From JBIYSM02 sp044759095 (GTDB taxonomy: Bacteria > Bacillota > Bacilli > Brevibacillales > Brevibacillaceae), in contig NZ_JBIYSM020000052.1 in NCBI RefSeq assembly GCF_044759095.2, forward strand, positions 1 through 23,300: a stretch of DNA of 23,300 nt. The letters are read 5' to 3'. A program made the position numbers and the translations under genes. Below are positions 1 through 7,706 of this stretch, piece by piece. Every line of letters starts with the position of its first letter. The first letter of the stretch is position 1. The notes beneath the pieces were generated by a model. It saw only the letters and a program-made list of their open reading frames with translations. It searched no databases and was not told the origin of the DNA.

Positions 1-72
1 AAATTACGTTAGGTGTGTTTGCCATTCTCAAAAAGGGCGAAAAAACTAATTGACATAGTACGCTTATACACT

Positions 73-109
73 AAAAAAAGCCGATGTCCACAATGTGAAC
101 ACGGCTTTT
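73..109 (-). terminator. Intrinsic terminator of the epimerase transcript
   Basis: Read on the minus strand, AAAAGCCG and CGGCTTTT form the outer stem. TGTTCAC and GTGGACA form the inner stem with one G-U pair and a single bulged base. A run of seven T follows. It lies 17 bases past the epimerase stop codon, as expected for the end of the dehydrogenase-epimerase unit. The first 70 bases of the window show nothing else I can support. Confidence 0.85.
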
Positions 110-125
110 CCCCCGAAAGACCCTG

Positions 126-1130
126 TTAACCCAGCAAGAATCCCCCCGCCAGCGGATCGGTCGGATCGACCACAAACTGGTGCAGGCCGGTCAGGAAGGC
201 TTTGCCCTCAATCGTCGGCAGGACGGCGTCAAATTGCCCCACTTTGGTTGTCCCGATCACAGTGCCGATGAACTGGCTGCCGACAATTCCTTCGTGCACG
301 AACCGCTCTCCGATTGCCAGCAGCCCTCGCTGATGAAGCACAGCCATACGCGCGGCCGTACCCGTACCGCACGGCGAGCGGTCAATCTGTTCGTCGCCGA
401 AGACGGTAACGTTGCGCAAATGGGAGCTGGTCTTTTTTGGCTCGTCGGAAATGATGACACCGTAAATGCCGGCCAGCTCCGGCTCCAACGGATGACGCAC
501 GGTCACGCGGGCTTCCACTTGTTCCTTGATCGCCTTCCCCCATCTCTGAAGCGCAGCCAACTGTTCGATCTCTGCCGACACGCCCAGATCTTTCGCCTCG
601 ACTACCGCGTAAAAGGCTCCCCCGAAGGCAATGTCGACAGAGAATTCCCTGCCGTCAAGAGAAACGGGAACGTCCTTCGCATACACGAACGAGGGGACGT
701 TTTCAAAGGAAACGGCCTTTACCTCCGCCCCTTTGCAAACCGCGTGCGCAATGATTTTTCCTGCAGGGCTGTCAATGACGACGCGCTGCCGCTCTTCCTG
801 CGCCTGCACATACCCGGTTTCAATAGCCGCCGTCACGACGGCGATGATGCCGTGCCCGCACATCGTGCTTAGCCCCTCATTGTGCATGAACAGGACGCCA
901 AAATCAGCGTCGGGACTGACCGGCGGCGTCATGATGCAGCCGTACATCCCGTGATGGCCGCGCGGCTCGTGCATCAGGACTCGGCGAATCCGGTCAAAGT
1001 GCTCACGAAAGTACGCCCGCTTCTCCAGAATGGTGTCTCCCTTCAGCGGCGGAATCCCGCCCGTGACAATGCGCAGGGGCTCCCCGCCGGCGTGTGCGTC
1101 TATCGTGGTATACAGCTGTTTGATTTTCAT
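126..1130 (-). CDS. Proline racemase family protein, probable 4-hydroxyproline 2-epimerase
   Basis: A 334-aa member of the proline racemase family. These cytosolic, cofactor-free enzymes invert the alpha carbon of proline or hydroxyproline using two cysteines. Both are visible: Cys91 in MCGHG and Cys254 in DRSPCGTGT. Keeping both argues against trans-3-hydroxyproline dehydratase, where the second is threonine. MCGHG, rather than the MCGHN typical of proline racemase, favours hydroxyproline epimerase. This is inference and proline racemase remains possible. The ATG at 1130 has GGAGGA 5-10 bases upstream; the frame continues upstream to 1196 but lacks a site there. It lies 16 bases behind the truncated aldehyde dehydrogenase in the same direction and ends at the terminator. 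The neighbouring dehydrogenase subunits and sigma-54 regulator fit hydroxyproline degradation. Since the upstream gene has lost its promoter end, expression of this gene is uncertain. Confidence 0.88.
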   Translation of the reverse strand: MKIKQLYTTIDAHAGGEPLRIVTGGIPPLKGDTILEKRAYFREHFDRIRRVLMHEPRGHHGMYGCIMTPPVSPDADFGVLFMHNEGLSTMCGHGIIAVVTAAIETGYVQAQEERQRVVIDSPAGKIIAHAVCKGAEVKAVSFENVPSFVYAKDVPVSLDGREFSVDIAFGGAFYAVVEAKDLGVSAEIEQLAALQRWGKAIKEQVEARVTVRHPLEPELAGIYGVIISDEPKKTSSHLRNVTVFGDEQIDRSPCGTGTAARMAVLHQRGLLAIGERFVHEGIVGSQFIGTVIGTTKVGQFDAVLPTIEGKAFLTGLHQFVVDPTDPLAGGFLLG

Positions 1131-1146
1131 CCGGTCCTCCTCCCGG

Positions 1147-1869
1147 TCACAGCGTGTGCCTGATCGCGCACGTTTTGACGGCACTGTAGAAATCAAGCGC
1201 AGCTTGCCCCTGCTCCCGGGTATGGGAACTGGACAGCTTCATCCCGCCAAACGGCGCCTGGTATTCGACCCCGGCCGTTTCCTGATTGACCCGGACCATG
1301 CCAGCCTGCGCCTCGTCGAGAAAACGGTGCGCCTTTGACAAGTCACGGGTAAAAAGGGAGGCGCTGAGACCGTACACCGTCTGGTTGCAAAGCTGGATCG
1401 CCTCGTCAAAATCGGACGCTTCCAGCAGCACGGCCATCGGCCCGAAAATTTCCTCCTGTACCAGCGCATGTTGGGCGCTTACGCCTGAAACCACCAGCGG
1501 TTTGATGTAGTAGCCCTCACCCTCTGCCGGAAAAGCTGCACTCTCCGCCACGATCTGCCCTTCCGATTGGGCCAGAGAAGCATAGGCACTCACTTTTTGA
1601 TACTGATCCTCCGATGCCACGGGGCCGAGATAGACGGACGGGTCAAGCGCCGGCCCAACCTTGCAGGTACGGACGGCTTCCTGCAGCAGCTCCAGAAACG
1701 GCTGAAAGACCTCCCGTTCGACGATGATCCTGCCGGTGGCCGTGCACTTTTGACCGGCGGAGCGAAACGCGCCGCTGAGCACGATCGGAACCGTTTTTTC
1801 CAGATCGGCGTCCCGCAGTACGATAGCGGCATTCTTACCGCCCATTTCAAAAGGGCGTTGTTTTCGCAA
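1147..1869 (-). pseudogene. Aldehyde dehydrogenase, C-terminal half only (2-oxoglutarate semialdehyde dehydrogenase-like)
   Basis: About 240 residues against roughly 480 for the family. The frame starts just before the catalytic glutamate (EMGGKN, residue 8) and includes the catalytic cysteine in SAGQKCTAT, then the expected C-terminal catalytic domain to the end. The whole NAD-binding N-terminal half is missing. Upstream in frame the reading runs through non-homologous sequence to a stop at 1936-1938, and the only start near the edge is a TTG at 1869 with no ribosome site. Homology stops at about 1850-1865, just before the sigma-A promoter of the divergent regulator. In hydroxyproline loci this enzyme oxidises 2-oxoglutarate semialdehyde to 2-oxoglutarate, which fits the neighbours. 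I read it as a remnant of a deletion. A functional half-protein is very unlikely. Confidence 0.87.
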
Positions 1870-1885
1870 CCACTGTCTACTCTCT

Positions 1886-1913
1886 TTTACAGAGAAAACA
1901 AACCGTGTATAAT
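1886..1913 (+). promoter_or_regulatory. Sigma-A promoter of the sigma-54 activator gene
   Basis: TTTACA at 1886-1891, a 16-base spacer, and a perfect TATAAT at 1908-1913. Transcription would start near 1920. This rules out the in-frame GTG at 1905 as the start codon of the regulator, because it lies before the -10 element. The promoter abuts the broken end of the aldehyde dehydrogenase. Confidence 0.75.
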
Positions 1914-1967
1914 AATCGAGAAATTGCAGAAATTTTCATACATTTTTCGGAAAAGGGTGAACCGGCT

Positions 1968-3680
1968 GTGAAACACAAGCTCCCCCCACTGGAAACTTTC
2001 ATCGATCCAACCTTCATATATTCAGAAGATTGGGAATTATTCGCGCCTGACAAGTCTTATGATCCCCCCATTCCCGTCTTTACCCGTATGAACGGCGACT
2101 TGTTCGTTACGACCACCGATTTGCTCCCGCCGAATCAGAGTGGCGGCTCGCCATACTGGAAGAAAACCGTTTCCGTCGCTTTGGGGACGGCCCTCTCTGC
2201 TGTAATCCCGCTTCTTCGGGAGCATGAGTTCATCCTGATCGAGGATACGGTGCCAAAAGGTTTCCTCAGCCGGGCTGTCCTGCTGCAAGCCGTGTTTTCT
2301 GCCTATGAGCACCTGGAAGCCTACTTCGAGACGATGGTTGCGACCATGGACGCGTCCATCTCCGCCATCGACGAACAAGCCAACGTGGTGGTCTGGACGG
2401 AAGGAGCGGAACAGATCTTTTCCCTTAAGGCTCACGAGGTGACAGGCAAGCCGATCACCGACTTTTTCCCTCTGGACATGCTGCAGACGCTCAAAACGCT
2501 GAAGACGGGCGAATCGGTCTACCGGCGTCAGCACCAGCCTCGGGAAGACCTGTTTGTGCTGATCAACACCAACCCGATCCTTCTTCACGGCAGAATCATT
2601 GGGGCGGTTGCGGCTGAAACGGACATCACCAGCCAGGTTCGCCTCAATCAGGAACTGTTGAACGCCACCAAAAAAGTCCACCACCTCCAACAGGAAATGG
2701 CAAAGCTGAGCCCGTCTCCCGATCCGTTTCGACACATCAAGGGAACCAGTCTGGCCATCAAGCAGATCAAATCGATGATTACCAAGCTCCGCTCCACGCA
2801 GGCGACGGTCTTGATTCTGGGAGAAAGCGGCGTCGGAAAGGAGCTGTTCGCCAAAGCCATCCACGACGTGCGGGAGGGTCACGGGGCACCGTTTGTTGCA
2901 ATCAACTGCGGAGCGATTACGCCGACGCTGTTTGAAAGCGAGTTGTTTGGCTACGAAAAAGGAGCCTTTTCCGGCGCAGGCCAGAAAGGAAAAAAGGGGT
3001 TGATTGAAATGGCCCGGGGCGGCACGCTGTTCCTTGACGAAGTGGGAGAAATGCCCCTGGACATGCAGGTAAAGCTGCTTCGCGTGCTGCAGGACAAGAA
3101 GTACTACCAGGTAGGGGGCACGAGACAAATCGAAGCGGATTTCCGCATAGTAGCCGCGACGAACAGAGACTTGGAAGCCCTCGTCCGCGAAGGGAAATTT
3201 CGCGAGGACCTCTACTACCGGTTGAACGTCGTCACTCTGAAAATTCCTCCGCTGCGGGAGCGGATTGAGGATACCATCGAGCTGGCCCACGCCTTTCTGT
3301 ACGAATTCTCGCTGCGCTACAACCGGCCGATCCACGTCATATCGCAAAACGTGCTGCAAAACCTGCTGCAGCACGAGTGGCCGGGCAACGTTCGCGAACT
3401 GCGCAATACGATCGAACGACTGGTCGTTTTTGCCTCGGACGGCGTGATCAGGGAGGAGGATCTGCCGCATTCCCTACAAGGCAAGCCAAAACCGGTCCCT
3501 TCTCTGTTGCAAGACGACCCGGTCTCGCTGCAAGAAGAGCTGGAAGAGTACGAGAAGCGCGTGATCCTGCGCGCGATCGAACGGGAAAAAGGGAACAAAC
3601 TGGCCGCAGCGAAACGGCTGGGGATTTCGCGGGCCACCCTGTACAACAAAATGAACAAGCTGAACATTCCGATCCCATAA
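1968..3680 (+). CDS. Sigma-54-dependent transcriptional activator (PAS, AAA+, Fis-type HTH)
   Basis: A 570-aa bacterial enhancer-binding protein that remodels sigma-54 RNA polymerase at -24/-12 promoters. Seen in order: an N-terminal region without a clear motif, a PAS-like sensor at about 115-230, and an AAA+ ATPase. The ATPase has Walker A GESGVGKE near 285, the sigma-54 contact loop GAFSGA near 332 (the canonical loop is GAFTGA, Ser being a tolerated variant) and Walker B GGTLFLDE near 352. At the end is a Fis-type helix-turn-helix, LAAAKRLGISRATLYNKM. I chose GTG 1968, preceded by AAAGGGTGA; the upstream GTG at 1905 sits before the -10 box. A sigma-54 promoter lies just after its stop, so it most likely activates the dehydrogenase operon in response to proline or hydroxyproline (inferred from context). 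The ligand is not evident. Confidence 0.92.
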   Translation: MKHKLPPLETFIDPTFIYSEDWELFAPDKSYDPPIPVFTRMNGDLFVTTTDLLPPNQSGGSPYWKKTVSVALGTALSAVIPLLREHEFILIEDTVPKGFLSRAVLLQAVFSAYEHLEAYFETMVATMDASISAIDEQANVVVWTEGAEQIFSLKAHEVTGKPITDFFPLDMLQTLKTLKTGESVYRRQHQPREDLFVLINTNPILLHGRIIGAVAAETDITSQVRLNQELLNATKKVHHLQQEMAKLSPSPDPFRHIKGTSLAIKQIKSMITKLRSTQATVLILGESGVGKELFAKAIHDVREGHGAPFVAINCGAITPTLFESELFGYEKGAFSGAGQKGKKGLIEMARGGTLFLDEVGEMPLDMQVKLLRVLQDKKYYQVGGTRQIEADFRIVAATNRDLEALVREGKFREDLYYRLNVVTLKIPPLRERIEDTIELAHAFLYEFSLRYNRPIHVISQNVLQNLLQHEWPGNVRELRNTIERLVVFASDGVIREEDLPHSLQGKPKPVPSLLQDDPVSLQEELEEYEKRVILRAIEREKGNKLAAAKRLGISRATLYNKMNKLNIPIP

Positions 3681-3690
3681 TGGTCTAGAT

Positions 3691-3706
3691 CGGCACGGTA
3701 CTTGCT
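3691..3706 (+). promoter_or_regulatory. Sigma-54 (-24/-12) promoter of the dehydrogenase operon
   Basis: The sequence cGGCACggtactTGCt has GG at 3692-3693 and GC at 3704-3705, separated by exactly ten bases. It closely matches the consensus TGGCACG-N4-TTGCA. It lies between the activator's stop codon and the Bfd-like gene, where a promoter served by that activator should be. Upstream activator sites, if present, would fall inside the regulator gene; I could not identify them. Confidence 0.8.
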
Positions 3707-3743
3707 AGAATAAGGCGTCAACAGAAAGGAGGCGGTAGTCACC

Positions 3744-4013
3744 ATGAATGAATCCAACATGATTATCTGTCGGTGCGAGGAAGTCACCCTGGGAGAATTG
3801 CTCCAGACCCTGGACCGTCATCAGTGTTCGGCGCGGGAGCTGAAGCTCAGAACGAGAGCAGGAATGGGCTGTTGCGGCGGTCGGACCTGCCGAAGTCTCA
3901 TTCAGGCCGTTATGCAAAACGCGACCGGAACCATCCCTGCGGATGCCGTTCCGCTTGGCTATCAGCCGCCGGTACGACCCATCTCGTTCCATCTGCTTGG
4001 AGGGAAAAATTAA
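3744..4013 (+). CDS. Bfd-like [2Fe-2S]-binding protein
   Basis: 89 aa. The N-terminal half is a Bfd-like (BFD/fer2_BFD) iron-sulfur domain, with Cys9-x-Cys11 near the start and the GMGCCGGRTC motif (Cys43/44 and Cys49) after a short helical stretch. In HcnB, opine oxidase and hydroxyproline dehydrogenase alpha subunits this domain is usually fused to the C-terminus of the FAD protein. Here it is a separate gene and the FAD protein downstream is short by about that length. The last 35 residues, after the cluster motif, have no recognised fold. AAGGAGG lies 11 bases before the ATG. It is the first gene behind the sigma-54 promoter and its TAA overlaps the next ATG by one base, so translation is probably coupled. 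Role inferred: electron transfer within the three-part dehydrogenase. Confidence 0.85.
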   Translation: MNESNMIICRCEEVTLGELLQTLDRHQCSARELKLRTRAGMGCCGGRTCRSLIQAVMQNATGTIPADAVPLGYQPPVRPISFHLLGGKN

Positions 4014-4348
4014 TGAACGGAAGGATCCACCATCATCCTGTACTCGGAGGGGCAAAACCGAGAAAAGCCCTCTCCTTTTGGTTTCAAGGGAAGTGGATGG
4101 AGGCGCTGGAGGGGGAAACCATTGCCGCCGCCCTGCTGGCAAGCGGCCTCCGTACCCTGCGTGTGCACGAAGAGACAGGCACGCCACGAGGGATCTATTG
4201 CAACATCGGCCACTGCTTTGAGTGCCGTGTTTCGGTGAACGGCGTGCCAGGCCTCCGCGCATGTCTCACGCTGGTTCAAGACGGCATGGAAGTGACGGCG
4301 GGAGAAGTGCTTCCCGCTCCGCTCAAGAAAGGAGGGCATCGCTCATGA
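4013..4348 (+). CDS. 2Fe-2S ferredoxin-like dehydrogenase subunit (HcnA type)
   Basis: 111 aa. The cysteine pattern CNIGHCFEC (Cys63, Cys68, Cys71) followed by Cys84 in LRACLT is that of a plant-type [2Fe-2S] ferredoxin domain, as in HcnA, the opine oxidase gamma subunit and the small subunit of D-hydroxyproline dehydrogenase. The segment ALEGETIAAALLASG is typical of the family. ATG 4013 overlaps the previous stop (TAATG) and is preceded by GGAGGG. The longer open frame reaching back to 3773 overlaps the Bfd-like gene and is not used. Its stop overlaps the next start (ATGA). It should pass electrons from the flavin subunits. The substrate-oxidising subunit normally found with it is not here. 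Confidence 0.87.
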   Translation: MNGRIHHHPVLGGAKPRKALSFWFQGKWMEALEGETIAAALLASGLRTLRVHEETGTPRGIYCNIGHCFECRVSVNGVPGLRACLTLVQDGMEVTAGEVLPAPLKKGGHRS

Positions 4349-5562
4349 CGGATGTCCTTGTGGTAGGAGCCGGACCGGCAGGCCTGTCGGCGGCTGTCGC
4401 CTGCGCCAATCAGGGGCTGTCTGTACGGGTGGCAGATGAATTTTACCAGCCCGGCGGCAGACTGCTCGGACAGTTGCATCAGGAACCGGATGGAACGTGG
4501 TGGAACGGTTTGGACGAGGCAGTGAAGCTGCATGATGAGGCCATCCGTCATGGTGTTCGCATCGACTGCGGTGTCTCCGTATACAACGTTGAGCGATCGC
4601 CGAACGGATGGCACGTTTCCACTACGGACGGATCGATTGACGTACCCGTACTGCTGCTGGCCACCGGCGCCACAGAGACTGCTGTTCCCGTTCCCGGCTG
4701 GACTCTGCCGGGAGTCATGTCAATCGGGGCGGCACAGGTGATGACCAATGTCCAGCGGGTGCGGGTGGGGACACGCGGTGTCGTCATTGGCGTCAACATC
4801 TTGTCTGTGGCGATCGTCCGGGAGCTTCGGCTGGCTGGTGTCCATGTCGAGCGGATGGTGCTGCCCGCCGCAAATCCCGTGACAGCAGAGGCCGGCCATC
4901 CCGCCAGTGTGATGGAGTCGCTGCTCCGTGTCGCGCATTTGGCCCCGTCCCCCTTCCTTCGCCTGGGCGGCAAACTGATGGGACTGCCCGGTTTACAGGC
5001 GTTGGGCCTCCGCTTGTATCCGAAGAGCGGCGTGAAAATGTGGGGCGTTCCCCTTCAACTGCGTACTGCTGCCCTGGAGATCGTGGGTGAGGCTCAGGTG
5101 GAAGGTGTGCGAGTCGCCCGGATTACACGCGAAGGCAAGCCCATCCCGGGTACGGAACAAGTGATTCCCGCCGATTTCGTCTGTATCGCCGGGGGATTGA
5201 GCCCGTTGGCCGAGCTGGCGGCGGTAGCCGGATGTCCGTTTGCCTATCTTCCCTCTCTGGGAGGGCATGTCCCTCTGCACAACGAGCGGATGCAAACACC
5301 CCTGCCCGGCCTTTATGTCGCCGGAAACATCACCGGGATTGAAAGCGCAAAAGTGGCGATGGTACAGGGAACGGCGGCGGGACTCGCCATCGCAGAAGAC
5401 CTCGGTGCGCTGCGTGATCCTAGCAAACTGCAGCAGGCGATAGGGCAGGTGGAAGCCGTACGCCGGCAGGCTGTCATTCAGTTTCATCCGGAGATTGCGC
5501 AGGGGCGGCAACAAGTGCACAGCATGTATGACAATTTCCCTAAATCGCAAGGCGACCTTTGA
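4345..5562 (+). CDS. FAD/NAD(P)-binding oxidoreductase, alpha-type subunit of a hydroxyproline/opine-type dehydrogenase
   Basis: 405 aa. It has an N-terminal Rossmann motif GAGPAGLSAA at residues 8-17, the mid-protein ATGATE motif, a second nucleotide-binding region, and a C-terminal FAD-contact segment PLPGLYVAGN...GIESAKVAMVQG. This is the HcnB / opine oxidase subunit A / sarcosine-oxidase-alpha-like group. Homologues are typically about 460 aa with a C-terminal Bfd domain; this one stops short and the Bfd domain is encoded two genes upstream. ATG 4345 overlaps the ferredoxin stop and has AAGGAGGG ahead of it. In the known complexes the partner that removes hydrogen from the substrate is a D-amino-acid-oxidase-like FAD protein. 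None follows here: the operon ends at a hairpin over this gene's stop codon. The partner may be encoded elsewhere or lost. Confidence 0.85.
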   Translation: MTDVLVVGAGPAGLSAAVACANQGLSVRVADEFYQPGGRLLGQLHQEPDGTWWNGLDEAVKLHDEAIRHGVRIDCGVSVYNVERSPNGWHVSTTDGSIDVPVLLLATGATETAVPVPGWTLPGVMSIGAAQVMTNVQRVRVGTRGVVIGVNILSVAIVRELRLAGVHVERMVLPAANPVTAEAGHPASVMESLLRVAHLAPSPFLRLGGKLMGLPGLQALGLRLYPKSGVKMWGVPLQLRTAALEIVGEAQVEGVRVARITREGKPIPGTEQVIPADFVCIAGGLSPLAELAAVAGCPFAYLPSLGGHVPLHNERMQTPLPGLYVAGNITGIESAKVAMVQGTAAGLAIAEDLGALRDPSKLQQAIGQVEAVRRQAVIQFHPEIAQGRQQVHSMYDNFPKSQGDL

Positions 5563-5586
5563 AGAAACCCTTCGAAGGCCGCCTTT
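5549..5586 (+). terminator. Terminator hairpin overlapping the end of the FAD subunit gene
   Basis: AAGGCG-A-CCTTTGAAG pairs with CTTCGAAGG-C-CGCCTT, a stem of about 15 pairs with one A-C mismatch and one G-U pair, and a 5-base loop. The stop codon TGA (5560-5562) is inside the 5' arm. The T tract after it is poor (TCCTCTATT), so it may be a weak terminator or a 3'-end stabiliser. It also separates two convergent genes. Confidence 0.6.
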
Positions 5587-5605
5587 CCTCTATTCCACAT
5601 TGAGA

Positions 5606-6586
5606 TTATTTCCTTACATCCAACAAGACTTTTCCCGTACTTTGTCTGCTTTCCACCCATTCGTGGGCTTGTGCAGCTTCTTCCAGCGCAAAGCGCCTGC
5701 TGATCTTTATTTGCAAACGTCCATCGGCCAAGTAACCAAACACCCGCTCCGCCGTATCACGCAGGAGATGCGGACGCTTGCTTCGAGTCGTTCCCAAACT
5801 GAATCCAAGAACAGAACGACAGCTTGCATGCAGATCTTGTGTCTTGATACGACCACTTTCTCCACTTGCATTTCCGAAATGAACCAAACGGCCGTACATG
5901 GCCAGGCAGTTTAGACTTTTTTCTGATACCCATCCAGAGATGGAGTCTAAAATCACATTCGCGCCTTCCCCGTTCGTCAGTTCATTTACCCTCTCTGCAA
6001 AGTCTTCTTTCTCATAGCAGATGACATGATCCGCACCCGCCTCCAGGGCTATCGCTGCTTTGCTCTCATTTCCTACGGTCCCGATTACTTGACCTGCTCC
6101 TAAGAGTTTTGCCAGCTGGATCGCCGTCGTTCCGATTCCACCCGCAGCAGCATGAATCAGGACGGTTTCCCCTGGTTCCAGCCTTGCTACATCAGCGAGC
6201 AGTTTATAGGAAGTAAACGAAACAATCGGACAGGCTGCCGCTGTATCAAAGTCGATGCTGTCAGGAAGCGCAAAGGTAAGATTTTCATCCGCAACGATGT
6301 AATCCGCATAGGAACCATTCGCAGGAAAAGCAATCACACGTTGACCAACCTTCAAGTGATGAACATCCGATCCCACCTTCTCAATAATCCCTGCCGCATC
6401 CAATCCAGGGATGAACGGCAGCTTGCCAGCGCCCATTTTCCCATATCGCGATTTGATATCCGCAAAATTGACGCTTGTTGTTTCAACACGGATTAACACT
6501 TGTTTCGAGTTTATTGAGGGGACATCGACGTCCGTATATTTCATTACATGCGGCCCGCCAAATTCGGTAACCAGTATCGCTTTCAT
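5606..6586 (-). CDS. Zinc-less alcohol dehydrogenase family, NADPH:quinone reductase-like
   Basis: 326 aa, the usual length for quinone oxidoreductases of the medium-chain dehydrogenase superfamily. The N-terminal GroES-like domain contains SVNFADIKSRYG, and the Rossmann motif AAAGGIGTTAIQLAK begins at residue 146. The structural and catalytic zinc cysteines of true alcohol dehydrogenases are absent. The C-terminal TGKVLLDVRK is typical. The expected activity is NADPH-dependent one-electron quinone reduction or reduction of an unsaturated carbonyl in the cytosol; the substrate cannot be told. I chose ATG 6586, with GGAGG nine bases upstream, over the longer frame that opens at 6667. Monocistronic: the strand ahead holds the terminator of the next operon, and its end converges with the dehydrogenase operon. 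Confidence 0.88.
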   Translation of the reverse strand: MKAILVTEFGGPHVMKYTDVDVPSINSKQVLIRVETTSVNFADIKSRYGKMGAGKLPFIPGLDAAGIIEKVGSDVHHLKVGQRVIAFPANGSYADYIVADENLTFALPDSIDFDTAAACPIVSFTSYKLLADVARLEPGETVLIHAAAGGIGTTAIQLAKLLGAGQVIGTVGNESKAAIALEAGADHVICYEKEDFAERVNELTNGEGANVILDSISGWVSEKSLNCLAMYGRLVHFGNASGESGRIKTQDLHASCRSVLGFSLGTTRSKRPHLLRDTAERVFGYLADGRLQIKISRRFALEEAAQAHEWVESRQSTGKVLLDVRK

Positions 6587-6670
6587 CCATACATTCCTCC
6601 CAACGCCATTTTCCCTATTATTTCTTTCCATTGCTGTATTTTCCTCTGCCCGAATCGACCCTGCCATAAG

Positions 6671-6710
6671 AAAACCCAGCCGACTTTAGCTAACGCTGGT
6701 GTCGGCTGGG
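6671..6710 (-). terminator. Terminator of the acyl-CoA synthetase-ureohydrolase operon
   Basis: On the minus strand CCCAGCCGAC (6710-6701) pairs perfectly with GTCGGCTGGG (6684-6675), followed by TTTTCTT. The loop carries GTTAGCTAA. The stretch 6666-6692 recurs with three mismatches at 23125-23151, so this terminator belongs to a repeated family. Confidence 0.88.
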
Positions 6711-6743
6711 GCCCCGAACACTTTTCTAGCAGCATCGATTGCT

Positions 6744-7685
6744 TTACTTTGTTCCACTGCCCATTTTTTTCGCAACAAGACCGGCAAAGTCATGAATCAA
6801 GGTTGCCGCCAGAAGCGAAGTGGTTTGTGCCGGATCGTAAGGCGGGAGCACTTCCACCAGATCAAAGCCGATGTAATTCAGGTCGGTAAGCGATCGAACC
6901 AATTCCAGCGTCTCCAGGCTGGTGAAGCCGCCGACCTCAGGTGTCCCGGTGCCAGGGGCAAAGGCAGGGTCAACAAAGTCGATATCAAAGGTGAAAAAGC
7001 AAGGGGTGTCGCCGATGGCCTCCTTTACCTGATTCACCACATCTTCCATGCCCCGCTTCTTCAATTCCGGAGTGGTGATCACGTTGTATCCCAGCTCCAG
7101 ACTTGCATCGATGTCTCCCGGGTGGTTCAGGGTGCCGCGAATGCCGATTTGAAATACCTTGTCCGGCTGCAGCAGTCCTTCTTCGTGGGCGCGGATGAAA
7201 GGCGAGCCGTGCCAGTACTTCTCATCGTAGTAGGTGTCCCAGGTATCCGTGTGGGAATCGAATTGGATCAGCGCGACCGGACCGTACACTTTGGCTGCGG
7301 CGCGAAGCGTGGCCAGCGTGACGGAGTGGTCTCCACCCAGTCCGATTGGCACAATCCCTTTGCTCATCAAATCCAGCATGGAAGCCTGCATGATTTCGTA
7401 GCTGCGGTGGATATTGTGCGGAATCACTGATACGTCGCCGATGTCTATTGCATTTGTATCCTCAAAGGGATACACCTTGTGAATTGGATGATAAGGAAAC
7501 AACAGCATCGAAGCCTGCCGGATCGCCTGCGGGGCAAATCGCGCCCCGACACGGAACGAAGCCGCTGTATCAAAGGGCAATCCGACGATCGCGATCTTTG
7601 CGTTATCGCGGCTGGACGGCAACCGCATGAACGAACCCGTCGTGCAAAATTCCGGTTTAACATCGGGTGAAAGCGGATATTGCAT
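6744..7685 (-). CDS. Agmatinase/arginase family ureohydrolase
   Basis: 313 aa, a typical ureohydrolase length. All metal ligands of the binuclear centre are present: His120 in GGDHS, Asp143, His145 and Asp147 in FDSHTD, and Asp234 and Asp236 in FDIDFVDP. The family hydrolyses guanidino compounds such as agmatine, guanidinobutyrate or arginine to urea plus an amine. The overall form is closest to agmatinase (SpeB), but substrate is poorly predicted in this family, so I give no symbol. ATG 7685 has GGAGG nine bases upstream, placed right after the synthetase stop (21-base gap). It is the second gene of an operon with an acyl-CoA synthetase, which is unlike the usual speE-speB spermidine arrangement and hints at catabolism of a guanidino acid. 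Confidence 0.87.
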   Translation of the reverse strand: MQYPLSPDVKPEFCTTGSFMRLPSSRDNAKIAIVGLPFDTAASFRVGARFAPQAIRQASMLLFPYHPIHKVYPFEDTNAIDIGDVSVIPHNIHRSYEIMQASMLDLMSKGIVPIGLGGDHSVTLATLRAAAKVYGPVALIQFDSHTDTWDTYYDEKYWHGSPFIRAHEEGLLQPDKVFQIGIRGTLNHPGDIDASLELGYNVITTPELKKRGMEDVVNQVKEAIGDTPCFFTFDIDFVDPAFAPGTGTPEVGGFTSLETLELVRSLTDLNYIGFDLVEVLPPYDPAQTTSLLAATLIHDFAGLVAKKMGSGTK

Positions 7686-7706
7686 AGGATGGTTCCTCCA
7701 TTCTCG

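Noticed and set aside
50..70. TTGACA followed by TATACA as a promoter at the window start
   Set aside because: The spacing is only nine bases, and nothing is encoded downstream on that strand.
1905..1967. Longer N-terminus of the sigma-54 activator from GTG 1905
   Set aside because: This GTG lies upstream of the -10 element TATAAT at 1908-1913, so it would not be in the mRNA. GTG 1968 has a ribosome site.
2037..3470. 477-codon open frame on the minus strand
   Set aside because: It lies wholly antisense to the sigma-54 activator, whose domains and motifs are unmistakable. The translation has no recognisable domain; long antisense frames are common in GC-rich genes.
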